Source: Saccharina japonica
Taxonomy: Eukaryota; Sar; Phaeophyceae; Laminariales; Laminariaceae
Reading direction: 5' to 3'
Length of the DNA: 64,000 nt
Assembly: GCA_008828725.1 (NCBI GenBank)
Contig: MEHQ01000031.1
Location: 339,807-403,806, forward strand
Under the pieces are notes generated by a model that saw nothing but the letters and a program-made list of their open reading frames with translations, was not told where the DNA came from and did no database searches. The translations under genes were made by a program, and so were the position numbers. This document shows positions 1 through 28,780 of this stretch, in pieces. Position 1 is the first letter of the stretch. Every line of letters starts with the position of its first letter.

Positions 1-2
1 TG

Positions 3-66
<64 letters not shown>

Positions 67-68
67 CC
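1..68. repeat. (TGCC)n microsatellite
   Basis: A pure run of the tetranucleotide TGCC opens the window, with one variant unit near 68. The rest of 69-790 holds a CAG/CGG-rich trinucleotide stretch (about 461-516) and a short G run near 390. I see no gene in it. Confidence 0.95.
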
Positions 69-792
69 GGCCTGCCTACTATAGCTCGTTCGCTCACTCG
101 CGTACTCTCCTCTTTCGCTCGCGCATTCGCTCCCTTTTTTGTCTGCGGGTTTATTAGGAATGGAAGGCGTGCGTGTGCGTGTTGGTGCAGGGGGCGGCTT
201 GGCAATTCAAGGGGTGGGAGTGGGATCAACCGGTGACGTTATTCCAGCACGGTAAGTCTTTAACGATATGTTACTACAGTAATAATACGGGGGGGCATAT
301 CACAGCAATCAGAACCAAAGGTAGAAGAAGTTCGTACGTAAAAGAGCAGTCTGGAGTTTGGCGGAACGGAGAGCAAAAATTGGGAAAAGGGGGGGGGGGT
401 GGTTCCAGTTGAGGATACATGGTACGGAGAGGCCACGGGAGGGCATACGCAGCGTGTCGGTACAACAGCAGCAACAGCAGCAGCAGCAGCGGCAGCAGCA
501 GCGGCGGCAGCAGCAGTAGACAGGGTACTACTGTACCGGTAATCCGCGTACATCCCCTATATAGCCCCTACCTCGGCAACATGCCTCCTCGTTAGGCTGC
601 TTGCTTGGTGTGGCCGATTGCTGTAAACCTGTTTTCGCCACTGGTTTTGGACGGTATTTTGACGCGATTTTTCCCCTTGGAGAAGTCCCAAAGACATGAA
701 TTAACTTTCTTACGTAGTTATACTGCGAAAATACTCATTTAGAAGCAGGGTGGGCTGTTCACGGATCGGGTCAAGCCTTGCGGATCGGGTCC

Positions 793-1450
793 TCCGACGC
801 TGTCCCCGGGGGGAAACTCTCGCCGCGCGCTGGCTCCTAAGCCCCAGCTATCAGTCAGTTGGATTGGGATTTCCACACCTTGCGAGGCGGTATCGACCCG
901 GGGGGCGTCCGTTTTCGTCCCCGGGTCGTCGGAGTTGTAGATATATGGAGGGATTTCTGATCCGGGGATGGGACGAAATCATCCCCGGGTGTGGCGGGAC
1001 CCCGATGGCTCTATTCAGCACCAGTCTTCTAGAAACAGCCGGTGGCCGCTGGGCGGTATCGACCTGGGAGTGTCCGTTTTCGTCCCCGGGCTGTTGGAGT
1101 TGTAGATGTATGGAAGGCTTTCTGACCCGGGGATGGGACCTTATCATCCCCGGATGCGGCGTGACCTCCAACGCTGTCCCCGGGGGCAGCTCTCTCCGCG
1201 CGCTGGCTCCATGAGCCCCAGCCAACCATAAATCAGTCAGTTGGGTTGGGGTTTCCACACCTTGCGAGGCGGTACCGACCCGGGGAGTGTCCGTTTTCGT
1301 CCCCGGGTCGTCAGAGTTGTAGATATATGGAGGGATTTATAATCCGGGGATGAGACGTTATCATCCCCGGGTTTGGCGGAACCCCGATGGCTCTATTCAG
1401 CTATTCAGCACCATTCTTCTAGAAACAGCCAGTGGCCAGTGGCCGCTGGC
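793..1450. repeat. Tandem repeat with a unit of about 370 bp
   Basis: The blocks CGACGCTGTCCCCGGGG, CAGTCAGTTGG, TTTCCACACCTTGCGAGGCG, CGTTTTCGTCCCCGGG, GGAGTTGTAGATATATGG and GGCTCTATTCAGC recur in the same order, starting near 793 and again near 1166, with a third partial block near 1048. The units are rich in CCCGGG palindromes. The open frames across them follow from the repeat and do not look like a protein. No terminal inverted repeats were found. Confidence 0.7.
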
Positions 1451-1918
1451 ATGTATTTGCTGAACCAATCAGCGACCGGAGTTGTGATTCAAATTCGTAA
1501 CTCAGCAGCTAGGCTGGCTAGATGGCTGTCAGAACTGCTGCGGCTCGGCGCGGCATGGGACCCGGTGTTCTGCTGATTGTGGCATCCAGCCTCCCTACCC
1601 ACGGGGCAAGGCGGGGCTGAAACGCTCTGGATGCTACTCAATTACAGACAGACAGACAGAATAGCAGCTTTTATATAATAAGATACAGTACGAGTACTCG
1701 TATACGATTCCGTTTTTCAGTGAAAATGCTCACTTTTGTCGCCGTAGTGCCTGTGTTAACCGCCCCCTCCATTGCCTCTTCCCCCTCTCCCACCCCGCTC
1801 CCCCCGTCCTTTGTTTGTTTGTCAGTCCTTGGGGTGCACATGAAGTACGACGATACTAAGGTCAATGACAAGGTCGCACAGTGGAATGTGCGCCTTTTGG
1901 AGGTGGGTGGATACATCA

Positions 1919-2700
1919 TACACATATATACACAGATAGATAAAAGATAGCAATATAGATAGATAAATAGATAGATAGAACTATAGATACGATACGATAC
2001 GATACGATACGATACGAAGTGGATATATAGACGGATAGATAGCGGCTCCGGAGAACTTGCACGTACGTGCGAGTCTAACGAATCTGCACGTACATTCAAT
2101 ACGGTTATATGTATAACAGGAGTTGTTGCAAATATGTATGGCCTACATGGGTACCAAATGGGATCGAGGTGCCAGGTGGGCCTCCGGCGGCTCCTGCGGA
2201 GGGCTGATTATATTTCTGCACCTTGTGGGTGGGAGCAGGGTGCCAAATGGGATCATGTCCGGACAGATCTAACAGCTCACAGCACGTACGTGCAATTATA
2301 CGGCTGGTGGATAGATAGATAGATAGATAAATAGATAGGTAAATAGATACAGTAGATAGATAGACGGATAGATAGATACATAGATACATAGATACATAGA
2401 TAGATAGATACAGACAGACAGATCGACAGATGGATAGATACATTAGGTAGATAGATACGAAGTAGATAGATAGATGGATAGACAGATAGATACGAAGTAG
2501 ATGGATAGACATATGATATGTATAGATACTTCAGGCAAATGGATAGATGGATAGATCATATATAACTGGTAGGGAGATGCATGGATGGATAGAGGGTTGG
2601 ATGGGTGGATGGATGGATGGATGGATGAATGGATGGATGGATGGATGGATAGTTAGATTGACTGATGGACAGATGGATGGATGGAAGGGTGGAAGGATGG
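1919..2700. repeat. GATA/GGAT microsatellite region
   Basis: Long degenerate runs of GATA, GATACGATAC and then GGAT fill this stretch. They are interrupted by a small transposon at 2043-2309 that appears to have inserted into the GATA run. Confidence 0.9.
2043..2309. mobile_element. Mutator-like MITE, copy 1
   Basis: This is a non-autonomous element related to the copy at 29189-29515. Both carry the palindrome GCACGTACGTGC near each end, share an internal block with TATGGCCTACATGG and CTCCGGCGGCTCCTGCGGAG, and end in TATACGGCTGGTG. The left and right ends are imperfect inverted repeats of about 40-55 bp. GATAGATAG (9 bp) flanks both sides, but the surrounding DNA is itself a GATA run, so this duplication is weak evidence alone. 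It agrees in length with the clean 9-bp duplication at the second copy. Confidence 0.7.
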
Positions 2701-2866
2701 GTTTGTAAATTGCGATAACGGCTGTTTTCACGCAGCGCAGCTCCTTGAATGGATGGGGGGTGATGCCTTTCTCACAAGATACCCCGTTTCTTGCGGCGGC
2801 AATGCCTTTTTCTCCCCCCCCTCCATCTCCCGCCATCTCCACCACCCCCCTCCCCCCCCCCTGTGA

Positions 2867-2945
2867 TCCGTCTCGAAAGGGATCGGCGGTCGATGTGGTA
2901 AAACGACCAAGGCAAACAACGAATGAGTACGTACGCCCGCCCCCC
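2867..2945 (+). repeat. Dispersed repeat C, copy 1
   Basis: This short repeat begins GTCTCGAAAGGGAT and ends AACGAATGAGTAC followed by a C-rich run. Relatives lie at 3646-3710, 43690-43757, 57967-58040 and 63640-63712. All end in a GAGTAC-like motif joined to a homopolymer C tract. Confidence 0.6.
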
Positions 2946-3090
2946 CTACGCGTCGTGTTTGGCGCGAGAAATGTCTGCCTGTGGTCGGTGCAAACCGACA
3001 TGCTCCGTTCCGGCATTGTAGGGATATGCGAGGGTCTATGGCCATATCCGCCTACGGGGCCGTTCAAGACAATGAGTACTGAGTACAACC

Positions 3091-3640
3091 CCCCCCCCCC
3101 CCCCCCCCTATATTTATAGGTTGGGTTGGCGTCGGTTGGCAACGACGCTGTAAAACACGCCACTCGCTGCGTGAGCTAGACAACCAGGGTGCCGTTTTTT
3201 TTTGTTATTTTTTTTTGGCGGTCACCAAAGCTGGCGGTCGAGTAGATCATTTGTGCGGGGTGGAGAATCTTTGTTCCGCACAAGGGGAATGGTCGTATCA
3301 CGTAGTGTTAATATGGTAAGGCGTCCGCGAGGCAGTTACATAGTAAAACCCATTGCTGTCTCCGGAAGTAGCCACACCAGAAATTAAATTAACTCATTGA
3401 AGCTGTCGTCCATATGCAAGTCCGCCTCAGAGGCGGTTCTTAGCAGGATGCAGCTCACCCTCCATGCGACTCGCCCAATACCTCACGGCGTTTCGCGCTT
3501 GGTGCAAGCAATGTCTGCCTGGTTGGTGAAAACCCAGCGCGCTCCGTCCCGGCATTGTAGGGATTATGCGAGGGTCTATGGCCATATCCGCCTACGGGGC
3601 CGTTCAAGACAATGAGTACTGAGTACAACCCCCCCCCCCC
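3091..3640 (+). repeat. Dispersed repeat A, full-length copy
   Basis: A unit of about 520-550 bp is bounded by C runs on both sides, beginning CCCCTATATTTATAGG and ending GAGTACAACCCCC. An almost identical copy lies in reverse orientation at 50985-51570. Partial relatives are at 5726-6110, 7603-7755, 7865-8265, 9735-9985, 12385-12520, 13337-13436, 31201-31400, 36000-36045, 38375-38415 and 40690-41340. Part of it stays open in one frame in several copies (contains MQLTLHATRPIPHG), but I do not recognise a protein family. It lacks obvious terminal inverted repeats. Confidence 0.75.
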
Positions 3641-4200
3641 CCCCGAGCGTCAATGGTCAAATGACTAAGGCAAGCAACAAATGAGTACGCCCCCCCCCCA
3701 CCCCTCCCCCCCTCTCTCCCTTTTTCCCCCTCTTCTCCCTCCCCCCTCTCTCCCTGTCCCCTCTTCGTCCTCCCCCCTCGCCTCCTGTCTGCTGTTTTGT
3801 CTTTGTTTCCGTTTTTTTTTGTCCGTTGTGTTGTCATGTTTTTTTTTTTTGTTATTTTTTTTCCCTTCAGATCAATAAACACAAGAGGCACCTCGACAAG
3901 GGGGCATTGCTCGAGTTCTGGAGGGTACTGGACGAGTTCATGCTCCTTAAAAAGCCCGAGATGATGCAGTAGTGCAGTGGCACACACTTCCATCCACAAC
4001 AAAAAAGAGCGGGAAGAGAGGAAGGGAGGGAGGGAGAGGGTGGGGAGAGGCGGGGGGAAGGGGGGAAGAGAACGCTTCGAACTATGATACATGTCGAGAG
4101 ATTCAATCAGCGAAAGGAGGGGGGGGGGGCGAGGGGTGGGGGGGGGGGGGGGGGGGGGGGGGCGGGCATATTGAAAGATGTGTCGAGCTCTAATCTACGG
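3641..4200. repeat. C/T-rich and G-rich low-complexity block with repeat C
   Basis: A second copy of dispersed repeat C lies at about 3646-3710, followed by a long pyrimidine tract (3690-3860), a purine-rich stretch (4000-4130) and a nearly pure G run at about 4138-4162. Open frames across it are compositional. Confidence 0.8.
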
Positions 4201-4539
4201 AGAGGGGAAATAATAAAGGGGAAATAATTAAAAAAAACCGCCTCGGAAATATGTCGAAACCCAATTAACTGAAGTGGAGGGGGACTTCAAAAGAGTTGTC
4301 CGAATGCAACCAATGAAGGTGGGGGGGGGGGGTGCTCGAAAACGCCTTAACTTTTTTGGGGGCTCATGTTTGGCGGGCGACCTCTAAGAAGCGACAAGTG
4401 CGGATGTACCAAGCTCAATAGGAAGAGCGTCCAGCAGCATACTACAGTAGTATCATCATTCCCGCGCACGCGTTTCGTGTATACTCGTCCCTAAGTCGCG
4501 AGTCTGAATCTGATCCGACATGTCCCCTATAAATTAACC

Positions 4540-4840
4540 TATTAATGGCAGTACTCTATTAATGGCAGTACCCTATTGATGGCAGTACCCCTTAATGACA
4601 GTACCCTATTAATTGCAGTACTCTATTACTGACAGCACCCTATTAATGGCAGTACCCTATTAGTGACAGTACCCTATTGATGGCAGTACCCTATTAATGG
4701 CAATACCCTATTAATGGCAGGACCTTATTATTGGCAGTACCCTATCAATTGCAGTACCCTATTAATGGCAGTACCCTATTAAATGACAGTACCTATTAGT
4801 GGCAGTACCCTATTAATGACAGTACCCTATTGATTGCAGC
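4540..4840. repeat. Minisatellite, 17-bp unit
   Basis: Around 17 degenerate units of ATTAATGGCAGTACCCT follow one another. The stretch from 4841 to 5725 holds A/T-rich sequence and short CGGTTTTCGG-type inverted motifs near 5330-5570, with no gene that I can support. Confidence 0.9.
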
Positions 4841-6302
4841 CCCCACTGCTTCGTGTAGTCGATGCTGGGATGGCCGGTCGTTTAGGGCAGTGCTTCTTTA
4901 TAGGAGCAAGTTTTGTCGAAATATGAAATAAATCGGGCTTTTTTTTTTACCGATTTCCAAAATGCATGCCAGGATTTCCAAATTGAATGACAGAAAAATG
5001 AATTAAAAAAAATAGAAATTGAAGCTTTTGTGTTTTTTTTTTGCGTACCCTGTTAATTGTTCAGAGATTCCTTCTTCAATTTTTTTTTTTGATTTATTCG
5101 GAAATCAAGAAGAACAAAAAATAGTTGGAAAAAACAAATCGACCAAAATGGCTTCGGTATAAGCATGCACGGTCCTTAGCTTCGATTCGTTTTCTCTCTT
5201 ACGCCGCAAAGGGTGTAAAGATTACCTTTCTGCGGGTAGTGGGACTCATGTATATAGTGACCTCCAACGAAAGCGATGAAAATATCAGGTCATCTACAGG
5301 CAGTGTTGTGGACAGATAACGGAAATGGCCTCGGTCGGTTTTCGGTTTTTGTCCGAAAAAGTCGGTCGGTTTCGGTTTACAAAAAATACCATAAAACCGA
5401 AAGCCGAAACCGAACGAGTTTCCGGTGAAAAAAAAACGAAAACGTTGGTCGGGTTTCGATCATTTGTTTCGCAAATAAACCAAGATTTTTAATTTATTTT
5501 AAATAGGGTTTACAGTCTTGAAAAAACGACCGAAAAACACGACTTTCGGTTATCGGTTCACAACATAAACACTGGAATAGCAGTCACAAGTGTCACCCAA
5601 AGTTGCACGAATATATCTTGCAGCTCCTTTCATCCTTGCATTTAGGACACGTCCGCTATATAATGTGCCGTATTCGAGCCGTTCGAGAGTACGCATGTCG
5701 ACCAATCAACGGAGCGGGGCGGGGGGGGTACTCATGTCGTGCACGGCCGTAGTCGTATGACCATAGACCCTCGCACCCCTACAATGCCGGGCGAGCACGT
5801 TGGGTTTTCACCACCCAGGCAGCATTGCTTGCACCAAGCGCGAAGCGCCGTGAGGTGTTGGGCGAGTCGCATGAGAGGGTGAGCTGCATTCTGCTAAGAA
5901 CCGCCTGTGAGGCGGACTTGCATATGGATGACGCCTTCAATGATTACTTTAATTTCTGTGTGGCCACTTTCTGAGACAGCAATGGACACACTATGTAACT
6001 GCCTGCGGTGCCTTACCATATACACACTACGTGATCGATCATTCCCCTGTGCGGAGCAGGTTCTCACCCCGCACAAATGATCTAACAAGACTGCCAGCTT
6101 GGTGAGGGGGGGGGGGGGGGGGGTATCCGTATTGTCGCCAAGCACTGTGGGCAGAGCATCGGCGCCAGCGCGAGACCCCCCCCCACCCCCCGCCCGCTGG
6201 CTGGCTGGTACAACGTACGCAAGCGCAGGAAAGATGGGAAGCCACCCCATGGTGGCCCAACGGTACGTTTTTTATCGTAAGGCGCAAGAAGCATAAGTCC
6301 CT

Positions 6303-6389
6303 TGACCCATTCAGAACTGAAAAAAAATCCACACTACTTCCAAGTATTTTGTCCCCAAATATGTAGGACCAGTTCTTGAGGGGTTAAGG
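6303..6389. repeat. Short palindromic module of ~85 bp
   Basis: The module runs from GACCCATTCAGAACTG to CCAGTTCTTGAGGGGTTAA, so the two ends are imperfect inverted repeats of about 17 bp. Others are at 8448-8535, 33413-33503, three in tandem at 37440-37690 and three at 39812-40060. It resembles a very short non-autonomous DNA element. Confidence 0.65.
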
Positions 6390-7275
6390 CCTAAGAATGG
6401 ACATTTACATAATCGGAGCCCCCAACTTTAAGAAGCATGAATAAATGCGGATTGAGGCTGGGTTTGTTACTTGGAGAAGGGTGCGTTCTGAAAGCAAAGT
6501 TCCAACACAATAACAACTCCCGAATTTGTTATTCTCCAGTGACCGCCCTTTCGTCTCATGTTTTGTTTTTGGCTATCGGGCGCCTTCTTCCATTTCTCAG
6601 AAATTCGGACCAAATGTTGGAACCCGTTGTTCGGACCTAATCTTGGAGGCAGTCATTCGGACCAGACAAATGTTGGAACCAGCCACTCGGACCAAACGTA
6701 GGAATCAGTCTCGTTTCACTCCTGGACCCATATGTATGGCTTGGGTCGCGCTTTTTTACTCCCCGGATTTTGTTTTTTTAAACAATCGAAAAAAACTGCT
6801 GTCATATTTATAACCCCTTTCCTCATTTTATGTACAAGCACGTGAACGAAGCGGCTGTCCGTTGTCGCCATAATAGCATACCAGGTACCTGGAATATATC
6901 ATAAGCGGAGGCAAAAATGCGGTGCGACCATCTTTAGTCTGTCCCACACCCGTGTTTTGTTTTAGAACCTGATATGTTGTTCGCCGTGTTACATCTGATC
7001 TGCCCGGCCCCTCCGCGTGTCCTTCCATACATTCATTCCAAAAAGCCCAGTCTCTCCGCCCACCCACCCCCCCGTCCGCCATCCGCCATCCACTAAAAAG
7101 TGCTATAAATAGACACATTCGCATCATTCCTCCTCTTCCTCCTCCTCCTGCTGCTGCTGCTACAAACCCAGTGTGTACTGCAGCTGCTGCCTGGTTCCAC
7201 TGCTACAAATCCAGTGTACTGCCGGTGCTGCTGGTGCTGCTGGTGCTGCTGGTGCTGTTGCTGAAACTGTTTCCA

Positions 7276-7491
7276 CTACTCCCCAGTACCAGTATCAACA
7301 GCGAACCCCTGCTCCTTCGCCTCTCCCTTCTTGGGCGAGCGCGGGGAGGGCAAGATGCTGCGGGGGTACTCCGGGGCTTCCTTGGTCCCGTGCTTGTCGA
7401 GCCACTCCTTGAGGTCGTTCCGGGCGTACCTGTCCTCCCCCTCGAACATTTCCTCATCGGCTATGAAACACTGAAGAATCGTCAGCGTAGT
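7276..7491 (-). other. Second copy of the CTL terminal exon
   Basis: This is an intact duplicate of exon 13 of the choline-transporter-like gene. It keeps the splice acceptor (TCAG before 7491), encodes the same 71 residues including FIADEEMFEGEDRYARND and RSILPSPRSPKKG, and ends with the same stop at 7276-7278. It could act as an alternative last exon, could be an unused relic, or could be an assembly duplicate. The nearer copy at 9477-9692 is the simpler choice for the main transcript. Confidence 0.85.
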
Positions 7492-9476
7492 CTGAGGATA
7501 TAATTGATCAAAAAACAAATTCAAAAATTGAGGGGGGAGGGGGGGGGGGGACGCCGTCCCGAGCAAGGTTCCACAAGTCGGACGAATACATTGTCTGCAG
7601 GTGTACTTCATTTTCATGCATGGACGTAGTCGTCTGACCATATACCCTCGCATCCCTACGATGCCGGGAAGGAGCATGTCGGGGGTTTTCACCGACCCGG
7701 CAGGCATTGCTGTAGCACCAAGCGCGAAGCGCCGTGAGGTGCTGGGCGAGTCGGGTATTCATAATATATAAACATAATGCCATTCATGTTATAATGGGGC
7801 GGGGCGGGTATTCACTGTATGAGCGAAGGGCGGGAGGGGGTTCATTGTGTGCATAGGGGGGGGGGTACTCATGTCGTGCACGGCCGTAGTCGTATGACCA
7901 TAGCCTCTCGCACCCCTACAATGCCGGGGCGTAGCAGGTTGGGTTGTCACCACCCAGGCAGGCATTGCTTGCACCAAACGCGAAGCGCCGTGAGGTATTG
8001 GGCGAGTCGCATGAAGGGTGAGCTGCATCCTACTCGTAAGAACCGCTTGTGAGGCGGACTTGCATATGGACGACAGCCTTCAATGAATTGATTTAATTTC
8101 TCGTGTGGCCACTTCCAGAGGCAGCAATGGTACTTACCATGTACCTGCCTTTTGGGTGCCTTACCATATACACACTACGTGATGCGATCATTCCCCTCGT
8201 GCGGAGTGGAGGTTCTCAACCCCGCACAAATGATCTAACAAGACCGTCAGCCTTGGTGAGGGGGGGGGTATCCGTATTGTCGCCAAGCACTGTGGGCAGA
8301 GCATCGGCGCCAGCGCGAGACCCCCCCCCACCCCCCGCCCGCTGGCTGGCTGGTACAACGTACGCAAGCGCAGGAAAGATGGGAAGCCACCCCATGGTGG
8401 CCCAACGGTACGTTTTTTATCGTAAGGCGCAAGAAGCATAAGTCCCTTGACCCATTCAGAACTGAAAAAAAATCCACACTACTTCCAAGTATTTTGTCCC
8501 CAAATATGTAGGACCAGTTCTTGAGGGGTTAAGGCCTAAGAATGGACATTTACATAATCGGAGCCCCCAACTTTAAGAAGCATGAATAAATGCGGATTGA
8601 GGCTGGGTTTGTTACTTGGAGAAGGGTGCGTTCTGAAAGCAAAGTTCCAACACAATAACAACTCCCGAATTTGTTATTCTCCAGTGACAGCCCTTTCGTC
8701 TCATGTTTTGTTTTTGGCTATCGGGCGCCTTCTTCCATTTCTCAGAAATTCGGACCAAATGTTGGAACCCGTTGTTCGGACCTAATCTTGGAGGCAGTCA
8801 TTCGGACCAGACAAATGTTGGAACCAGCCACTCGGACCAAACGTAGGAATCAGTCTCGTTTCACTCCTGGACCCATATGTATGGCTTGGGTCGCGCTTTT
8901 TTACTCCCCGGATTTTGTTTTTTTAAACAATCGAAAAAAACTGCTGTCATATTTATAACCCCTTTCCTCATTTTATGTACAAGCACGTGAACGAAGCGGC
9001 TGTCCGTTGTCGTCATAATAGCATACCAGGTGCCTGGAATATATCATAAGCGGAGGCAAAAATGCGGTGCGACCATCTTTAGTCTGTCCCACACCCGTGT
9101 TTTGTTTTAGAACCTGATATGTTGTTCGCCGTGTTACATCTGATCTGCCCGGCCCCTCCGCGAGTCCTTCCATACATTCATTCCAAAAAGCCCAGTCTCT
9201 CCGCCCACCCACCACCACGACAACCCCACCAAGCAAAACAGTAATAAAAAAAAAAAAACCCCCCCCCCCCGTCCGCCATCCGCCATCCACTAAAAAGTGC
9301 TATAAATAGACACATTCGCATCATTCCTCCTCTTCCTCCTGCTGCTGCTGCTGCTGCTTGCTACAAACCCAGTGTGTACTGCAGCTGCTGCCTGGTTCCA
9401 CTGCTACAAATCCAGTGTACTGCCGGTGCTGCTGGTGCTGCTGGTGCTGCTGGTGCTGTTGCTGAAACTGTTTCCA

Positions 9477-26998
<17,522 letters not shown>

Positions 26999-28076
26999 AG
27001 GCTACTGTTGGGCGCTCTTCCTCCCTGTCCATCCACACCCCCTCCAGAGGCGAAGACTACGGGTGTCGGCGCGGCGTCGGCGTCGGATGTTCCTCGGGTC
27101 GGCGCGGCGAACCGAAACAACAATCCCGAACCGAAACATAGGGCTTTGTATGACTTGGCAAGGCGTTTTTATTTTTCAGCTAGAGAAATGCTTGCCACTC
27201 GCCGCTCGTAGCTGCCTGCTTTGCGTAGCCAGTGTTGCTGTGGTGCTTGGGTGCCATGACAGGGTTACGATTGGGAAGGGCTATCCTTTCTTGCGGTGCG
27301 AGAGATTCTGCTGCTGCTCTGTCTCATCGAGGTGGAGGGGTGGCTTGCGCGACGGGATGCAGCAGTGTGCTCAGGGCCGCATCTTGTTCGACCCCTGCGA
27401 GTCAGTCCTTCCACACGCTTGGCTCGGCGAGAGACGCAACTGAGCGCGATAGGTGAGGTGTACCGATGTTCTGGTCACACTAAAGCAGAGCAGTCGATTC
27501 GTGTTCTAGCAAGGCTGGTGCTGGTGCTGGTGCTGGTGCTGGTGGTGTCGCACTGTTGGTGGTTGCGGGTGCTGGCTTGCTGGTTCTTGCACGTAATACC
27601 GAGACGTATAAAACGTCGTACGTGCAACACCCCGCCATTGTATTATATGCGTCTCAGTGTCTCAGTACAACGTCATGGAGGAGAGGGTGCCGGTAGGCGG
27701 AGGGCTTGCGGCTGTCCTGTTTGCGCGTGTACAGGATGCACGAGCCCGTTGCCGCATCTCGCGTGGTGTGTGGTTGGATTTGGGGGATTACACGCACAGA
27801 AAGCTTCATGCTACTGTACATACCAGTACGAGCATGCAGCTATTGTTGTGTTTGAACGTGCTGTACATCATTTGATACACCTTTCTAGAAACACGTTGCT
27901 TGATTGCGTCTTGTGTGATTCGTGATTCGCTTTTGGGAGATGCGCGTACTGCTGAAAGCGTCATGCGATGTTGTGGCGTTGTGTCGCGCTCTATGTACAG
28001 GCGCGGCCGGTGTTACATGTACGAGTACGAGTGTATAAGAAATTCGGTCGTAATAAGTGCAGGCTCATTTTCCAAA
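26999..28076. other. Divergent intergenic region between the CTL and DnaJ genes
   Basis: The CTL gene reads leftward from 26998 and the DnaJ gene reads rightward from about 28.8 kb, so their promoters probably lie here. The stretch has CGGCG-rich sequence at 27060-27110 and a CTGGTG run near 27515-27545. Open frames are present, but none shows a family motif or convincing splice sites. The first DnaJ exon, with the start codon, may be here but I could not place it. Confidence 0.5.
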
Positions 28077-28780
28077 AATGCCGAGGAAACTCTGCCAGCG
28101 TTCCCCTCGGTGCTCGGAATACAGCAGTAGTAAGTATTAATAGTAAAGGGACGCGTCGAAACATCGCTGCCCCCCCCCCCGCCAAGCATGCTGCGGAAAC
28201 CCTGTCAGGGTTGGGCGCAACTACTAACTATTTCTACGAGACACGAGCCTGTGGGAGAAAACCGCAGGTCGGGCGCTATCATGCTAGTTTTTAGTGTTCA
28301 TGTTTATGCTGTGGCCTTCTGGTGGAAACCCCGATCATTGGTGGATATCGCGTGGTAAGCGTGGGAGCAGGGTGCCTCCCTGCCGGTGGCTACGTACAGT
28401 AGTTCTATTTTTGCATCACGAAGTGGGATCAAGCCCGGGTGAGATTAGGGTGTGCCAAGTAAGGGCATAGTCGGTTACGGCGTCGAACTGTGTCACTATC
28501 TGACGAGACCGTGTCCACAAATAGTCCCTGTCGTCAGCGTTCCCCCTCGTCGCTCGCATTACAGCACTACCAGGTACTGCTGTAGTAGCAAGGGCATGCG
28601 TCGAAATATCGAAATACCGAAATATCGCTGATCATTGCCCCTCCCTCCCCCCATCGCACGTATCTAAGAAATACCGAAATATCGCTGATCATTGCCCCTC
28701 CCTCCCCCCACCCCACCCCCATCGCACGTATCCAATCACGCCGTGGAAACCCTTTTAGCTCTTTCCCTCGGTGCTCAGCC
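28077..28780. repeat. Degenerate tandem repeat leading into the DnaJ leader exon
   Basis: Blocks such as GCCGAGGAAAC, CAGCGTTCCCCTCGGTGCTC, ACAGCAGTAG and CGTCGAAA-ATCGCTG recur near 28077-28200, 28520-28660 and 28650-28780. The last unit supplies the pyrimidine tract and acceptor (TCGGTGCTCAG) used by the exon at 28779. Confidence 0.6.

Larger units (their letters stand above)
5726..7555. repeat. Tandem duplication around the CTL terminal exon, distal unit
   Basis: This segment repeats 7865-9745 in the same orientation. The first ~390 bp are a copy of dispersed repeat A and differ noticeably between units. From the G run near 6110 onward the two units are almost identical (about 99 percent by eye). 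Each carries one copy of the last exon of the minus-strand choline-transporter-like gene. The proximal unit has an extra ~60 bp near 9210-9270. Confidence 0.9.
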